From contig NZ_JACHJU010000002.1 in assembly GCF_014203795.1 (NCBI RefSeq), forward strand, positions 558,001 through 622,000: a stretch of DNA of 64,000 bases. The letters are read 5' to 3'. The notes under the pieces were generated by a model. The model made no database searches. It was given only the letters and a program-made list of their open reading frames with translations, and had not been told where the DNA came from. Of this stretch, positions 1 to 8,582 are shown piece after piece. Source of the stretch: Streptosporangium album. Its GTDB lineage: Bacteria > Actinomycetota > Actinomycetes > Streptosporangiales > Streptosporangiaceae. The position numbers and the translations under genes were made by a program. The number at the start of each line of letters is the position of its first letter. The stretch's first letter is position 1.

Positions 1-1
1 C

Positions 2-382
2 GGGGACGAGGAGGTGGCCCGGCTGTCCGGGGTGCGGACCGGCCGGGTCATCGTCGCCACGCACGTCCTGTGCTCGGTCTGCGCGGGGATCGCCGGCCTG
101 CTGCTGGCCGGCAGGCTCGGCGCGGGGGCACCCACGGTCGGCACCGACGGCGGCTACGACCTGGAGTCGATCGCCGCGGTGGTCCTCGGCGGCACCGCCC
201 TGGCCGGGGGCCGGGGCGGGGTCCCCGGGACGGTCGGCGGGGTGCTGCTGCTGGCCGTGCTCGACAGCGTCTTCAACCAGCTCGAGGTCAACGCGTTCTT
301 CAAGGACGTGGTGCGCGGCGTGGTCATCGTCGTCGCGGTGGCCGGCTACGCACGCCGTACCGTCAGGAGGCGATCCCGGTGA
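2..382 (+). CDS. Sugar ABC transporter permease, C-terminal part (5' end outside window)
   Basis: This is the C-terminal ~126 residues of a ribose/xylose-type (RbsC-like, BPD_transp_2) membrane permease. The frame is open from base 2, so the gene begins upstream of the window. Visible family signatures are the conserved helix around AAVVLGGTALAGGRGG and a hydrophobic final helix (VVIVVAVAGYA) followed by a basic tail. Its stop overlaps the GTG start of the next permease (GTGA), so the two are translationally coupled and probably form a heterodimeric channel with the ATPase expected upstream. Substrate is not readable from sequence; the neighbouring epimerase and lactonase suggest a monosaccharide or sugar acid. 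Confidence 0.9.
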   Translation, partial: GDEEVARLSGVRTGRVIVATHVLCSVCAGIAGLLLAGRLGAGAPTVGTDGGYDLESIAAVVLGGTALAGGRGGVPGTVGGVLLLAVLDSVFNQLEVNAFFKDVVRGVVIVVAVAGYARRTVRRRSR

Positions 383-1317
383 GAGCCCTCAGGTCCGCAG
401 GGCCGATCTTCCTCGTGCTGGCCGTGCTGCTGGTGCTGATCGCCGTGGCCAACCCGTTCTTCCTGGAGCCCGCCGGGTTCCTGGCGTTCGTGAAACGGGC
501 CGCGCCGCTGGTCATCCTGGCGGCCGGGCAGTACTTCGTGATCGTCTCGGGGGAGTTCGACCTGTCGGTCGGGTCGCTGGTCACCGTTCAGGTGGTGGTG
601 GCGGCCCGGTTGATCGAGGGCGACGAGGCGGCGACCTGGCCGGTGCTGGCCCTGCTGCTCGCGCTGGGGCTGCTGGTCGGGCTGGTCAACGGGGTGATCA
701 CCACCGGGCTGCGGGTGCCGTCGTTCATCACCACGCTGGGCATGATGCTGGTGCTGTCCGGCGCGGTGTTCCTGTGGACCGGCGGCGCCCCGCGGGGTGC
801 GCTGTCGGAGACGTTCCGGATGTTCGGCCGCAAAGACCTCGGGCCGGTGCCCTGGTCGGTGCTCATCCTCCTGGTCGTGGGCACGGCGGCGATCCTGCTC
901 ATGCGCTCCGACTTCGGCAAGCGGCTCATCGCCACCGGCGACAACGAGCGCGCGGCGGCCCTGTCGGGCGTCCGGGTCGGCCGGACCCGGGTCCTCGCCT
1001 TCGTCGTCTCCGGCCTGGCCGCGGCCGTGGCGGGCATCCTGCTCGGCGGCTTCGCGGGAGTCTCCGCCCAGGTCGGCCAGGGGCTGGAGTTCCAGGCCAT
1101 CACCGCCGTCGTGCTCGGTGGCGTCGTGCTCGGCGGCGGGCGCGGCTCGGTGGTGGCGGCCATGGCCGGGGCGTTCACACTGGAGGCCCTGTTCACCCTG
1201 CTCAACCTGCACGGTATCTCGGGGGCCCTGGAGTATGCCGTCCAAGGCGTGATCATCATCGCCGCGGTCGCCGCGGGGGCCGTACGGCTCCCGCTCCGAC
1301 GGGCGGCACGCGTCTGA
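379..1317 (+). CDS. Sugar ABC transporter permease (RbsC family)
   Basis: A 312-residue inner-membrane permease of the ribose/xylose ABC importer family. The GTG start overlaps the TGA of the preceding permease. About eight to ten hydrophobic helices are visible. The family motif VSGEFDLSVGSL lies near residues 55-66, and a second conserved stretch AITAVVLGGVVLGGGRGS lies near residue 238. Length is normal for the family. It is the second of two tandem permeases in one operon with the lipoprotein gene that follows 69 bases later, consistent with a heteromeric importer. Confidence 0.93.
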   Translation: MRALRSAGPIFLVLAVLLVLIAVANPFFLEPAGFLAFVKRAAPLVILAAGQYFVIVSGEFDLSVGSLVTVQVVVAARLIEGDEAATWPVLALLLALGLLVGLVNGVITTGLRVPSFITTLGMMLVLSGAVFLWTGGAPRGALSETFRMFGRKDLGPVPWSVLILLVVGTAAILLMRSDFGKRLIATGDNERAAALSGVRVGRTRVLAFVVSGLAAAVAGILLGGFAGVSAQVGQGLEFQAITAVVLGGVVLGGGRGSVVAAMAGAFTLEALFTLLNLHGISGALEYAVQGVIIIAAVAAGAVRLPLRRAARV

Positions 1318-1386
1318 ACACACCTCTTTTCGAACGTGTTCCCCCATGAAGAGGCACCCCCCAAAAGAAAAGAAGGAGACCTTGAG

Positions 1387-2610
1387 TTGAACAGGTCTAT
1401 CGTGGCTCTCGTCGCGGGCGTCTCCGCGATGTTGCTCGCCGCCGGATGCGCCAGCGACAAGCCGGCCGCCACCGGCGCGACCTCCGCGGCCTCGACGGCC
1501 GCCTCGGCGTCGGCTCCGGTCGCGACCACGTCCTCCGGGACCGGCGAGCAGTCGAAGTTCTTCGTCCAGGCCGACTTCGACGCCCAGCTCGGCATGCGCG
1601 CCCAGACCCCCGAGGGCCCGGAGGGCAAGCCGTGGGAGCAGGCCATCGCGCCGGGTGAGAAGGCGGACACCGCCAAGTACAAGAAGGACGGCCCCTACCA
1701 CCTCTGCTTCTCCAACGCCGCGGTCAACAACCCCTGGCGGCAGGTGGGCTGGAAGACCATGCAGGCCGAGGTGGCCCTGCACAAGGAGATCGCCAAGTTC
1801 ACCGCGCTCGACGCGGAGGGCAAGGACGACAAGCAGATCTCCGACATCGCCGAACTGGTCGGCAAGGGCTGTGACGCGCTGATCGTCTCGCCCAACACGA
1901 CCGCGACGCTGACCCCCGCGGTGACGGGCGCCTGCCCGAAGGTCCCCGTGATCGTCTTCGACCGCGGGGTGGACACCGACTGCCCGGTGACGTTCATCAA
2001 CCCCATCGGCGGCTACGCCTTCGGCGCCGACGGCGCGGAGTTCCTGGTGGAGAAGGTCCCCGCCGGGGGCAAGGTCCTCGCGCTGCGGATCCTGCCGGGC
2101 GTGGACGTCCTGGAGACCCGCTGGTCGGCGGCCAAGGTGGTCTTCGACAAGAGCCGGCTCGACGTGGTCGGGGTGGAGTTCACCGACGGCGACGCGGCCA
2201 AGACCAAGAGCATCGTGAGCGACTACATCCAGCGGAACGGCAAGCTCGACGGCGTCTGGATGGACGCGGGCGCGACCGCCGTGGCCGCGGTCGAGGCGTT
2301 CGAGGACGCCGGCCAGCCGGTGCCGGCGATCGTCGGCGAGGACCAGCAGGACTTCCTGCAGAAGTGGAAGGAGGGCGGCCTCACCGCCGTCGCGCCCACC
2401 TACCCCACCTATCAGTGGCGCACCCCGGTGATCGCCGCCCTGAAGATCCTCAAGGGCGAGGAGGTGCCCAAGACGTGGAAGCTCCCGCAGCCAAAGATCA
2501 CTTCTGAGTCCCTGGACACCTACCTGCAGCCCAACATGCCGCCGCTGCACTACGCGCTCTGCGGCTGCGAGGACCTGCCCGGCTTCCCCGCCAAATGGGG
2601 CGGCAAGTAG
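1387..2610 (+). CDS. Sugar ABC transporter substrate-binding lipoprotein
   Basis: A 407-residue periplasmic-binding-protein-like (Peripla_BP_4, RbsB type) lipoprotein. The TTG start was chosen because an AAGGAGA ribosome-binding site sits 6 bases upstream and a signal peptide follows at once, ending in the lipobox LLAAGC, so the mature protein is lipid-anchored outside the membrane. A Ser/Thr/Ala-rich linker covers about residues 22-55, then the two-lobed sugar-binding fold. It lies directly downstream of the two permeases and would feed them. The ligand cannot be named from sequence. A strong hairpin follows the gene, so downstream enzymes may be expressed at a lower level. Confidence 0.92.
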   Translation: MNRSIVALVAGVSAMLLAAGCASDKPAATGATSAASTAASASAPVATTSSGTGEQSKFFVQADFDAQLGMRAQTPEGPEGKPWEQAIAPGEKADTAKYKKDGPYHLCFSNAAVNNPWRQVGWKTMQAEVALHKEIAKFTALDAEGKDDKQISDIAELVGKGCDALIVSPNTTATLTPAVTGACPKVPVIVFDRGVDTDCPVTFINPIGGYAFGADGAEFLVEKVPAGGKVLALRILPGVDVLETRWSAAKVVFDKSRLDVVGVEFTDGDAAKTKSIVSDYIQRNGKLDGVWMDAGATAVAAVEAFEDAGQPVPAIVGEDQQDFLQKWKEGGLTAVAPTYPTYQWRTPVIAALKILKGEEVPKTWKLPQPKITSESLDTYLQPNMPPLHYALCGCEDLPGFPAKWGGK

Positions 2611-2630
2611 GACCGTCGAGGTGACGACGA

Positions 2631-2667
2631 CGGCGGCGCCCGTCCCGGCAAGGGCCGGGCGCCGCCG
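2631..2667 (+). terminator. Intra-operon hairpin after binding-protein gene
   Basis: A perfect 12-bp inverted repeat (arms 2631-2642 and 2656-2667) with a 13-base loop lies 20 bases after the lipoprotein stop and 37 bases before the epimerase start. No T run follows. It may terminate transcription partly or stabilise the upstream mRNA, as often seen after binding-protein genes. Confidence 0.6.
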
Positions 2668-2703
2668 TCCCGGGCGGCCGTTCAAGACGAGAAGGGATTG
2701 CCG

Positions 2704-3543
2704 ATGTTCTCCATCGGTGTCAACACGTGGGTGTGGGTCTCGCCGCTGACCGGTGAGGACCTTGTACGGCTGGCCCCGAAGGTGGCCGGCTGGGGGTTCG
2801 ACGTCATCGAGCTGCCGGTGGAACAGATCGGCGACTGGGATCCGAAACAGGCGGCCGACCTGCTGGCGGAGCTCGGGCTGAAGGCGTCGGTGGTGCTGGT
2901 CATGCCGCCCGGCAGGGAACTCGTCGCGGCGGAGGGCGCGACGGTCCGCGCGACCCAGGACTACCTCCGGCGCTGCGTCGACGCCGCGGTGGCCGTGGGA
3001 AGCCCGGTGATCGGCGGTCCGGCGTACGCGTCCGTCGGCCGGACCTGGCGGATGTCGGGGGAGGAACGGCGCGCGTGCTACGCCGAGCTGCGCGAGAACC
3101 TGACGCCGGTCGGGGAGTATGCGGCCGAGCGCGGGGTGACGGTCGCGGTCGAGCCGCTCAACCGCTACGAGAGCAGCCTGATCAACACGGTCGAGCAGGC
3201 CGTCGAGGCGGTCGGCGGGATACCGGGGGTCGGTCTCGCGCTGGACGTCTATCACATGAACATCGAGGAGCGGGATCTCGCGGCGGCCGTACGGCAGGCC
3301 GACGAGCTGGTCGCGCACGTCCAGGTCTGCGCCAACGACCGCGGCGCCCCCGGAGCCGACCACCTCGACTGGCCGGGCCTGGCCGGAGCGTTGCGCGAGG
3401 TGGGCTACCGGGGCCCGCTCTGCATCGAGTCCTTCACCGCGCACAACCGGTCGATCGCCACCGCCGCCTCGATCTGGCGGCCGCTCGCCACGACCCAGGA
3501 CGACCTCGCCACCCGGGGCCTGGCCTTTCTTCGCACCCTGTGA
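2704..3543 (+). CDS. Sugar isomerase/epimerase, D-psicose/tagatose 3-epimerase family
   Basis: A 279-residue TIM-barrel enzyme of the AP-endonuclease-2/xylose-isomerase-like family. The metal-binding set expected of ketose 3-epimerases is present in order: Glu in VEPLNRYE near residue 152, Asp in ALDVYHMN near 185, His in AHVQV near 211, and Glu in CIESF near 246. Those positions agree with D-psicose 3-epimerases, so C3 epimerisation of a ketose is the likely reaction. ATG 2704 is preferred over the in-frame TTG at 2698 because a GAGAAGGGA ribosome-binding site fits it. It belongs with the upstream importer genes. Confidence 0.85.
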   Translation: MFSIGVNTWVWVSPLTGEDLVRLAPKVAGWGFDVIELPVEQIGDWDPKQAADLLAELGLKASVVLVMPPGRELVAAEGATVRATQDYLRRCVDAAVAVGSPVIGGPAYASVGRTWRMSGEERRACYAELRENLTPVGEYAAERGVTVAVEPLNRYESSLINTVEQAVEAVGGIPGVGLALDVYHMNIEERDLAAAVRQADELVAHVQVCANDRGAPGADHLDWPGLAGALREVGYRGPLCIESFTAHNRSIATAASIWRPLATTQDDLATRGLAFLRTL

Positions 3544-3630
3544 ACGGCGGCCTCCGGCCCGGTTGAGCGTGCGAGGGGCAGACCCGGCGGATGCCATCCC
3601 CAAGACGGCTGGGGGCGGCTCTCCCCTGAG

Positions 3631-3665
3631 GTGCAGCCCCGCGCGCCGAGTGCGCGGGGCTGCAC
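3631..3665 (+). terminator. Strong hairpin terminator
   Basis: A perfect 14-bp inverted repeat (arms 3631-3644 and 3652-3665) with a 7-base loop lies between the epimerase and the amidohydrolase. It probably ends the importer-epimerase transcript, so the next gene should have its own promoter. Confidence 0.7.
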
Positions 3666-3699
3666 CCGGAGCGCCTGGCTCCCGGAGAAGCCCTCCCTG

Positions 3700-3776
3700 A
3701 GATCCGATCAATGCCCTGCTTCGAGGCCGAGAGCTTGCCCGATGAGGCTTCCTGTCGATTGAATGATCGGATCAAT
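3700..3776. promoter_or_regulatory. Two candidate operator sites upstream of amidohydrolase
   Basis: Near-identical palindromic sites GATCCGATCAAT (3701-3712) and TGATCGGATCAAT (3764-3776) lie 63 bases apart, the second ending 15 bases before the amidohydrolase start. Each contains the core TGATCNGATCA, with one mismatch in the first copy. The spacing of six helical turns suits binding by one dimeric repressor or by DNA looping. No regulator gene is adjacent inside the window, so the cognate protein is unknown. Confidence 0.45.
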
Positions 3777-3791
3777 CCCCTGGGGGGTGCC

Positions 3792-4625
3792 ATGATCGAC
3801 GCGCATCACCACGTCTGGGACCTGTCCGTGCGGGACCAGGAGTGGATCACCGGTCCGGAGATGGCCCCGCTGCGGAGGGACTTCGGCATCGGAGACCTGC
3901 CGGTGGACGCCGCGGCGATCACGGCCACGGTGCTCGTGCAGACGGTCACGGTGGCGCAGGAGACGCCGGAGTTCCTGGCACTGGCCGAAGCGCACGACCT
4001 GGTCGCGGCGGTGGTCGGCTGGACCGACCTGACCACGCCCTCGGTGGGCGACGACCTCGCCGCGCTGCTGGCCGTACCGGGCGGCCGCTACCTGCGTGGC
4101 ATCCGGCACCAGGTCCAGGGCGAGCCCGACCCGCGCTGGCTCTGCCGCGACGACGTACGGCGCGGCCTGGCGGCCGTCGGGCGGGCCGGGCTCGTCTACG
4201 AGCTGCTCACCCTCCCGCACCAGCTGCCCGCCGCGATCGAGACCGTGGCCGCGCTGCCCGAGGTGGACTTCGTGCTGGACCACTGCTCCAAGCCGCCGAT
4301 CGCCTCGGGGGAGCTGGAACCGTGGGCCTCGCTGATCCGCGAGCTGGCCGCCCGCCCGAACGTCACGTGCAAGCTGTCCGGCCTGGTCACCGAGGCCGAC
4401 TGGGGCGGCTGGACGGTCGGGGATCTGCGGCCCTACGCCGGCGTGGTGCTGGAGGCCTTCGGGCCCGACCGGGTCATGTTCGGCTCCGACTGGCCCGTCT
4501 GCCTGCTGGCCGCGCCGTACGGAACGGTGCTGGAGAGCGCCCGCACGCTCACCGCGCACCTGTCGGAGTCCGAGCGCGACGGGGTGTTCGGCGGGGTGGC
4601 CGCCCGCGTCTACGGTCTCGCCTGA
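3792..4625 (+). CDS. Amidohydrolase 2 family protein, probable sugar lactonase
   Basis: A 277-residue TIM-barrel hydrolase (Amidohydro_2, COG3618 type). The start is fixed by a GGGGGG stretch upstream and by the family N-terminus MIDAHHHVWDL, whose HHH supplies metal ligands. Later conserved features are HCSKPPI near residue 160, CKLSGLVTEA near 194 and MFGSDWPVC near 231, which contains the catalytic Asp. Close relatives hydrolyse L-fucono-, L-rhamnono- or other aldonolactones, so lactone opening in sugar oxidation is the likely role. It follows the importer and epimerase on the same strand but behind a terminator and two operator-like sites. Confidence 0.82.
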   Translation: MIDAHHHVWDLSVRDQEWITGPEMAPLRRDFGIGDLPVDAAAITATVLVQTVTVAQETPEFLALAEAHDLVAAVVGWTDLTTPSVGDDLAALLAVPGGRYLRGIRHQVQGEPDPRWLCRDDVRRGLAAVGRAGLVYELLTLPHQLPAAIETVAALPEVDFVLDHCSKPPIASGELEPWASLIRELAARPNVTCKLSGLVTEADWGGWTVGDLRPYAGVVLEAFGPDRVMFGSDWPVCLLAAPYGTVLESARTLTAHLSESERDGVFGGVAARVYGLA

Positions 4626-4705
4626 GCCCGCCGGAGACACCAGGCCTCGCTGACCAGGCAGGGAAGGCCGGCGACCCTCAGATTCGATACATGTAGAGTG
4701 GCTAT

Positions 4706-5026
4706 ATGAAGCTCGACATGCTCCGCGGGCAACTGGACGCGCTGATCCTGGCGGTGCTGGAGCAGGGGCCGCTGCACGGCTACGCCATCATCACCACCCT
4801 CAAGTCACGCAGCGGCGGCTCCCTCGACCTTCCCACCGGCACCGTCTACCCGGCGCTCCGCCGGCTGGAGAGGGCCGGATACGTCAGCAGCGACTGGAGC
4901 ACCGTCGCCGGACGCAAACGGCGGACCTACGAGCTGACCGCCGCCGGGCACAAGGCCCTCGCCGGCGAACGCGCCACCTGGAAGGCGTTCAGCGGCGTCG
5001 TGGGCGGAGTCCTGGGCTCGGACTGA
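4706..5026 (+). CDS. PadR-family transcriptional regulator
   Basis: A 106-residue winged-helix repressor. The N-terminal PadR domain is clear: LDALILAVLEQGPLHGYAI, then GTVYPALRRLERAGYV as recognition helix and wing, and RRTYELTAAGHKAL. The C-terminal dimerisation helix is short, as in the compact PadR-s1 type. A palindrome TACATGTA lies at 4688-4695, 10 bases before the ATG, and resembles the ATGT/ACAT half-sites bound by many PadR proteins, so autorepression is plausible. The neighbours do not reveal a target. Confidence 0.9.
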   Translation: MKLDMLRGQLDALILAVLEQGPLHGYAIITTLKSRSGGSLDLPTGTVYPALRRLERAGYVSSDWSTVAGRKRRTYELTAAGHKALAGERATWKAFSGVVGGVLGSD

Positions 5027-5090
5027 CCGCGGGCACCAGGCCCTCGCGCCGCTCCGAGCCCTCATCCGCCGCGTCCGGAGCGCCCGGTCC

Positions 5091-6527
5091 TCACGGCGCC
5101 GGAGCCCGCCCGGCCCGTCTGAAGAAGGCGGCCACCGCGTAGGGGTCGACCGGGTCGACGAGCAGGGCGAGCATCTCCTCGCGGCGCGCCGGGTCCACCT
5201 TGAACGGGTGGCCGAACACGCGCGGGCCCTCTCCGTCGCCCAGCAGCCTGGTCAGCATCAGATCGCCGGGCAGGGCCTGCTGGGGGAGCAGTTCGTCGGT
5301 CAGCGTCACCGGCTCCCCGCCGTCGCTCCCGGCCTCACGCAGGGTGATCCGGTCGCCGGCGACGTCGAGGACGTCCCACAGGCGCAGCGGTGTCCTGCGC
5401 CAGGACTCCAGCAGCTCCACCTCGTCGTCGCGCAGCCAGTCGCCCCGCGCGTCCAGGAACTCGCCGACGACGTCGTTCTCGAACAGCGCCAGGTCGGCCA
5501 GGGCGGGCTCGGCCACCCGGACGCTCAGCGCCACCAGGTCGTCGATCAGGCGGCGGCGGGCCGGGCGGTGGACATACGTGAGCAACTGCCGGAACAGGTG
5601 CGCGGCCCGCACGGGCAGCGGGTCGTCCGGGGCGGTACGGCAGGCGGCGTACTCGGCCGCGTCCCGCTGGGCGGGGCCCAGGTCCGGGGCGAGGGAGAGC
5701 ACCTCGGTGATGATCCCGGCCGCCTCGAACGACCGTCCCTCGCCCTCGGCCGACCGGGCGATCAGCAGCAGCGCGGCCGGTTCGTCGCGGGGGAGCGCCT
5801 CGATCAGGCCGGGGCCGAGCGGCTCGCGCTCCACCTCGTCGGCGATCCTCGCGAGCACCGTCTCCGACCGGGACAGGTAGGCGACCGCCTTGGACAGGTC
5901 GGCGCCCTCGTCGTAGGTGCGTAGCGCGCTGCGCACCAGAGCCAGCCTGATGATGTCCAGCGGGGCCAGATCGGCGACCGACCCGACCTCCCAGGGCGCG
6001 CCCACGATGCCGACCCGTCCGCCCCGCAGCTCCAGAGAGGCCTCGCGCAGCAGCGGGGCCAGCGGCGGGAGCGGATCGGCGAAGGTCTCCGGCGCCTTCA
6101 TCAGCAGTTCCAGGACCACCACGTCGATCGAGACGCCGGGGCTGGGTTCCAACCCCTCGGCGAAGGCCCGCAACCCCTCCAGCGCCTGCCCGCCGAACTC
6201 CTCGACGACCCGGATCGCCCGTTCCGCGGGGAAGTCGGTCAGCGTCGTGGTGGACAGCTCCAGCTTGCCGTCGCGCAGGCGGAGCGCGACCATGTCCTCC
6301 GGCTCCACACCCGCCAGCCAGCCGGTCGGTCCCGTCAGGGAGGGCTCGCCCGCGTCGACCACGGTCCGGACCACCCCGCCCCCGGCCAGCGGCACCCCCT
6401 CACCGTCGGCCAGCCGTGCCCACAGCCGCAGGTCGTCGACGGCCGTCAGGGCATCGGCCGCCAGCTCGGCACGGGTGGCCAGGTGCGTCAGCACCGCGCC
6501 CTCGCTCAGCCTCAGAAGCTCGCTCAT
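5091..6527 (-). CDS. Uncharacterised 478-residue protein
   Basis: I do not recognise this family. The protein is acidic, rich in Leu, Ala and Asp, has no signal peptide and no transmembrane segment. The middle third (about residues 190-350) is helical and reads like degenerate tetratricopeptide-type repeats. The C-terminal part contains TPLRLWDVLDVAGDRITLRE and then LPGDLMLTRLLGDGEG, a short beta-rich module. The start was placed at the ATG of MSELLRLS because a GAAGAATGAAGGG purine run precedes it; an upstream ATG in the same frame has no such site. It is convergent with PadR and stands alone. A cytoplasmic role is all that can be inferred. Confidence 0.7.
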   Translation of the reverse strand: MSELLRLSEGAVLTHLATRAELAADALTAVDDLRLWARLADGEGVPLAGGGVVRTVVDAGEPSLTGPTGWLAGVEPEDMVALRLRDGKLELSTTTLTDFPAERAIRVVEEFGGQALEGLRAFAEGLEPSPGVSIDVVVLELLMKAPETFADPLPPLAPLLREASLELRGGRVGIVGAPWEVGSVADLAPLDIIRLALVRSALRTYDEGADLSKAVAYLSRSETVLARIADEVEREPLGPGLIEALPRDEPAALLLIARSAEGEGRSFEAAGIITEVLSLAPDLGPAQRDAAEYAACRTAPDDPLPVRAAHLFRQLLTYVHRPARRRLIDDLVALSVRVAEPALADLALFENDVVGEFLDARGDWLRDDEVELLESWRRTPLRLWDVLDVAGDRITLREAGSDGGEPVTLTDELLPQQALPGDLMLTRLLGDGEGPRVFGHPFKVDPARREEMLALLVDPVDPYAVAAFFRRAGRAPAP

Positions 6528-6605
6528 CCCTTCATTCTTCTGGACCTCCGGATACGGCGGCACCGCCGCCCCTCCCGGAATCGTCCGGCGCCGGCCGGCG
6601 GGACG

Positions 6606-7565
6606 TCAGGGAGCGGTGCCGAATCGGGGATTGTCTGCCAGCCAGGCGGCGTAACGCGTGCTGCGCCGTACCGCGTCGGCGTGGGCGGCCTTGGCCTGCT
6701 CGGCGACCGCCGCCGCGACCCGCGCGGCGGGCGCCTCCGGATGCCAGCCGAGCAGTTGCCGCCAGTGCAGCGGTGCGTCGGCGAGCGGCACCATCGCCAC
6801 GCCCGGGGCCGGCTGGAAGGTCGCCTTGCACAGTACGGCGGCGCGGCCGACCGCGGCCAGATGCAGGCAGGTGGCCACGTCGGTCTCGTAGATGGTCTGG
6901 GGCGTGAAGCCCGCGCGGGCGCAGGCCGTGGCGAAGCAGTCGCCGAAACAGCCGTCGCCGGGGGTGCCCGCCCACTGCTCGCCGGACAGCTCGGCCAGTG
7001 CCACCTCCTTGCGGACGGCCAGCGGGTGCTCCTCGTTGAGCAGGACGAAGATCGGGTCCACCCCCACCGTCAGCCACACCACCGGCCCGGCCGTCGGGGG
7101 CGGGCTCTCCCCGCAGGCGCCGATGAGCGCGAAGTCGAGCCGGCCGAGCATGACCATCGTGGTCAGCTCCCTGGCGGACCAGGAGGTGTAGGTGCTCACC
7201 GGGGACGACGGCCATGCCGTGGCGAGCCGGTCCACCAGCCCGCCCAGGATCGGCCCGTTGGTGGCGCCCAGCCGGTAGCTGGGGATGTCCCCGCCGTTAT
7301 TGGCGAACCGGACCGCCTCCTCCTGGAGCTCCCGGGCGGCGGGGAGCAGCACCATCGCCCTGGACAGCACCAGCTCCCCGAGAGGCGTGGGCCGCGCGCC
7401 GTTGTGGTCGCGATCGAAAAGAGCTCCCCCGAGCACCCGTTCTATCCGTTTGAGCTGCGCGGTCAGCGCAGGCTGGGCCAGTCCGAGGTGGGTGGCCGCC
7501 TTGGTGACGCTCCCGGCCTCGGCGACCGCGCGCACGATCTTGAGATGTCGGAGCTCGAGGTCCAT
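6606..7565 (-). CDS. LysR-family transcriptional regulator
   Basis: A 319-residue regulator. The N-terminal winged helix-turn-helix is typical: MDLELRHLKIVRAVAEAGSV, then AATHLGLAQPALTAQLKRIE (about residues 24-43). The remainder is the periplasmic-binding-protein-like effector domain, with GATNGP near residue 98 as its first strand. Length is normal. It is transcribed away from the small DUF6158 gene, and the shared upstream region carries a repeat suitable for LysR binding. The effector and target are unknown. Confidence 0.92.
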   Translation of the reverse strand: MDLELRHLKIVRAVAEAGSVTKAATHLGLAQPALTAQLKRIERVLGGALFDRDHNGARPTPLGELVLSRAMVLLPAARELQEEAVRFANNGGDIPSYRLGATNGPILGGLVDRLATAWPSSPVSTYTSWSARELTTMVMLGRLDFALIGACGESPPPTAGPVVWLTVGVDPIFVLLNEEHPLAVRKEVALAELSGEQWAGTPGDGCFGDCFATACARAGFTPQTIYETDVATCLHLAAVGRAAVLCKATFQPAPGVAMVPLADAPLHWRQLLGWHPEAPAARVAAAVAEQAKAAHADAVRRSTRYAAWLADNPRFGTAP

Positions 7566-7611
7566 ACCGGGAAGGTAAGGCCGCCGCGGTATGCCTGCAA
7601 TGCAAACAAGT

Positions 7612-7640
7612 CATGAAATCTGACTCAATTTCGTGAAATC
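7612..7640. promoter_or_regulatory. Candidate LysR binding site
   Basis: In the divergent region upstream of the LysR gene, TGAAATC occurs twice exactly 20 bases apart (7614-7620 and 7634-7640), and CATGAAAT/ATTTCGTG (7612-7619, 7628-7635) forms an interrupted inverted repeat with one mismatch. This is the size and placement expected of a LysR autoregulatory box. Confidence 0.4.
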
Positions 7641-7701
7641 GTTCTAATGGAAGTGATGGAGAAGGGAGTGAGGAAAGGCCGTGACAGGGTAACGAGACCT
7701 C

Positions 7702-7923
7702 ATGACCATGGGAATCGATCCGGCAGAACTGACAGAGGACGACATGCTCCGCGAGTTGCGGCACCTGCACGCGACCCGGACCGACACGCTCCTGCACGGT
7801 TCCGGCGACGCGCTCGCCAACCACACCATGCGCACCGAGGAACTGGAGCAGGAATATCTCCGCCGGCACCCCGAGCGGGACATCGACCCCGGACGGCTGC
7901 GCGACGGCGCGCGACGGCGTTAG
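7702..7923 (+). CDS. DUF6158 family small protein
   Basis: A 73-residue acidic-helical protein matching a small family found in many actinobacteria, recognisable by LTEDDMLRELRHLHATR and the following TLLHGSGDALANHTMR and ELEQEYLRRHPE. It has no signal peptide or membrane segment. Function of the family is unknown. It is divergent from the LysR gene and followed by a non-coding gap before a convergent gene. A second ATG two codons downstream is an equally possible start; neither has a strong ribosome-binding site. Confidence 0.75.
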   Translation: MTMGIDPAELTEDDMLRELRHLHATRTDTLLHGSGDALANHTMRTEELEQEYLRRHPERDIDPGRLRDGARRR

Positions 7924-8045
7924 GGGGTGTGAGGTGACCCCGGGGCGACCAGCACCGAGCTGTTCGGCCGCAATCACAGACGACCGCCTCCGGATGTCGC
8001 GAGTGCGGCCAGCCGCGCTTCCAGGGGCGGTCCGGCCATGGCCGT

Positions 8046-8411
8046 TCAGGCGGTGGGGACCTGGTCGAGGAAGCCGTGGACGGTCTGGATGCGGCCGTCC
8101 TCGGTCATGACCGCGACGTCGAAGCCGACCACGATGGCCTCGCCGCCCTCAGGGCCGAGGTTCCAGGTGAAGCGGGCCAGGTTGTGGTGGGCGTCGACGT
8201 CGCCGCCCAGGGTGAAGACCAGGCCGGGGAACTGCTGCTGGACCGCGGCGATGGTGGCGTCGATCGCGTCGCGGCCGGCGGCGTCGACCAGGGGGTCGAT
8301 GTAGCGGCCGTCCTCGGCCCAGAGGGCGTCGATCTCCGCGCGACGCTCGGCGGCGTCGGTGATGTTCCAGGTGGCCAGGTAGCGCTCGACCAGCTTGGCG
8401 GTGTCGCTCAT
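8046..8411 (-). CDS. Nuclear transport factor 2 (SnoaL-like) family protein
   Basis: A 121-residue cone-shaped alpha+beta-barrel protein. Typical features are VERYLATWNITDAAERR, then ALWAEDGRYIDPL, and the strands ARFTWNLGPEGGEAIVVGFDVAVMT ending in GFLDQVP; only short pieces of these are diagnostic. An AAGGAGACG site precedes the ATG. Relatives include polyketide cyclases, isomerases and many uncharacterised proteins, so no reaction can be assigned. It lies 170 bases downstream of the truncated PPOX fragment on the same strand. Confidence 0.8.
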   Translation of the reverse strand: MSDTAKLVERYLATWNITDAAERRAEIDALWAEDGRYIDPLVDAAGRDAIDATIAAVQQQFPGLVFTLGGDVDAHHNLARFTWNLGPEGGEAIVVGFDVAVMTEDGRIQTVHGFLDQVPTA

Positions 8412-8582
8412 GTCGTCCGTCTCCTTGTTTCCTGCGGTTGTTCCTGCAGGTCATAAAGCTACGGAGATCGGCGGAACGCGGAATCCGTCGTCCACCAGTA
8501 CTTACCGGGCTCTCTATAGGTCGACCCGGATGTGTCCGGTCCGCGGTGACGGCATCAGCGGGGAAAGGCCTCGAAGGCGGGG

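Noticed and set aside
346-3711. A 1121-codon open frame on the minus strand
   Set aside because: It is antisense to the ABC transporter, lipoprotein and epimerase genes, which have clear family motifs; composition is Arg/Gly/Pro-rich as expected of a high-GC shadow frame.
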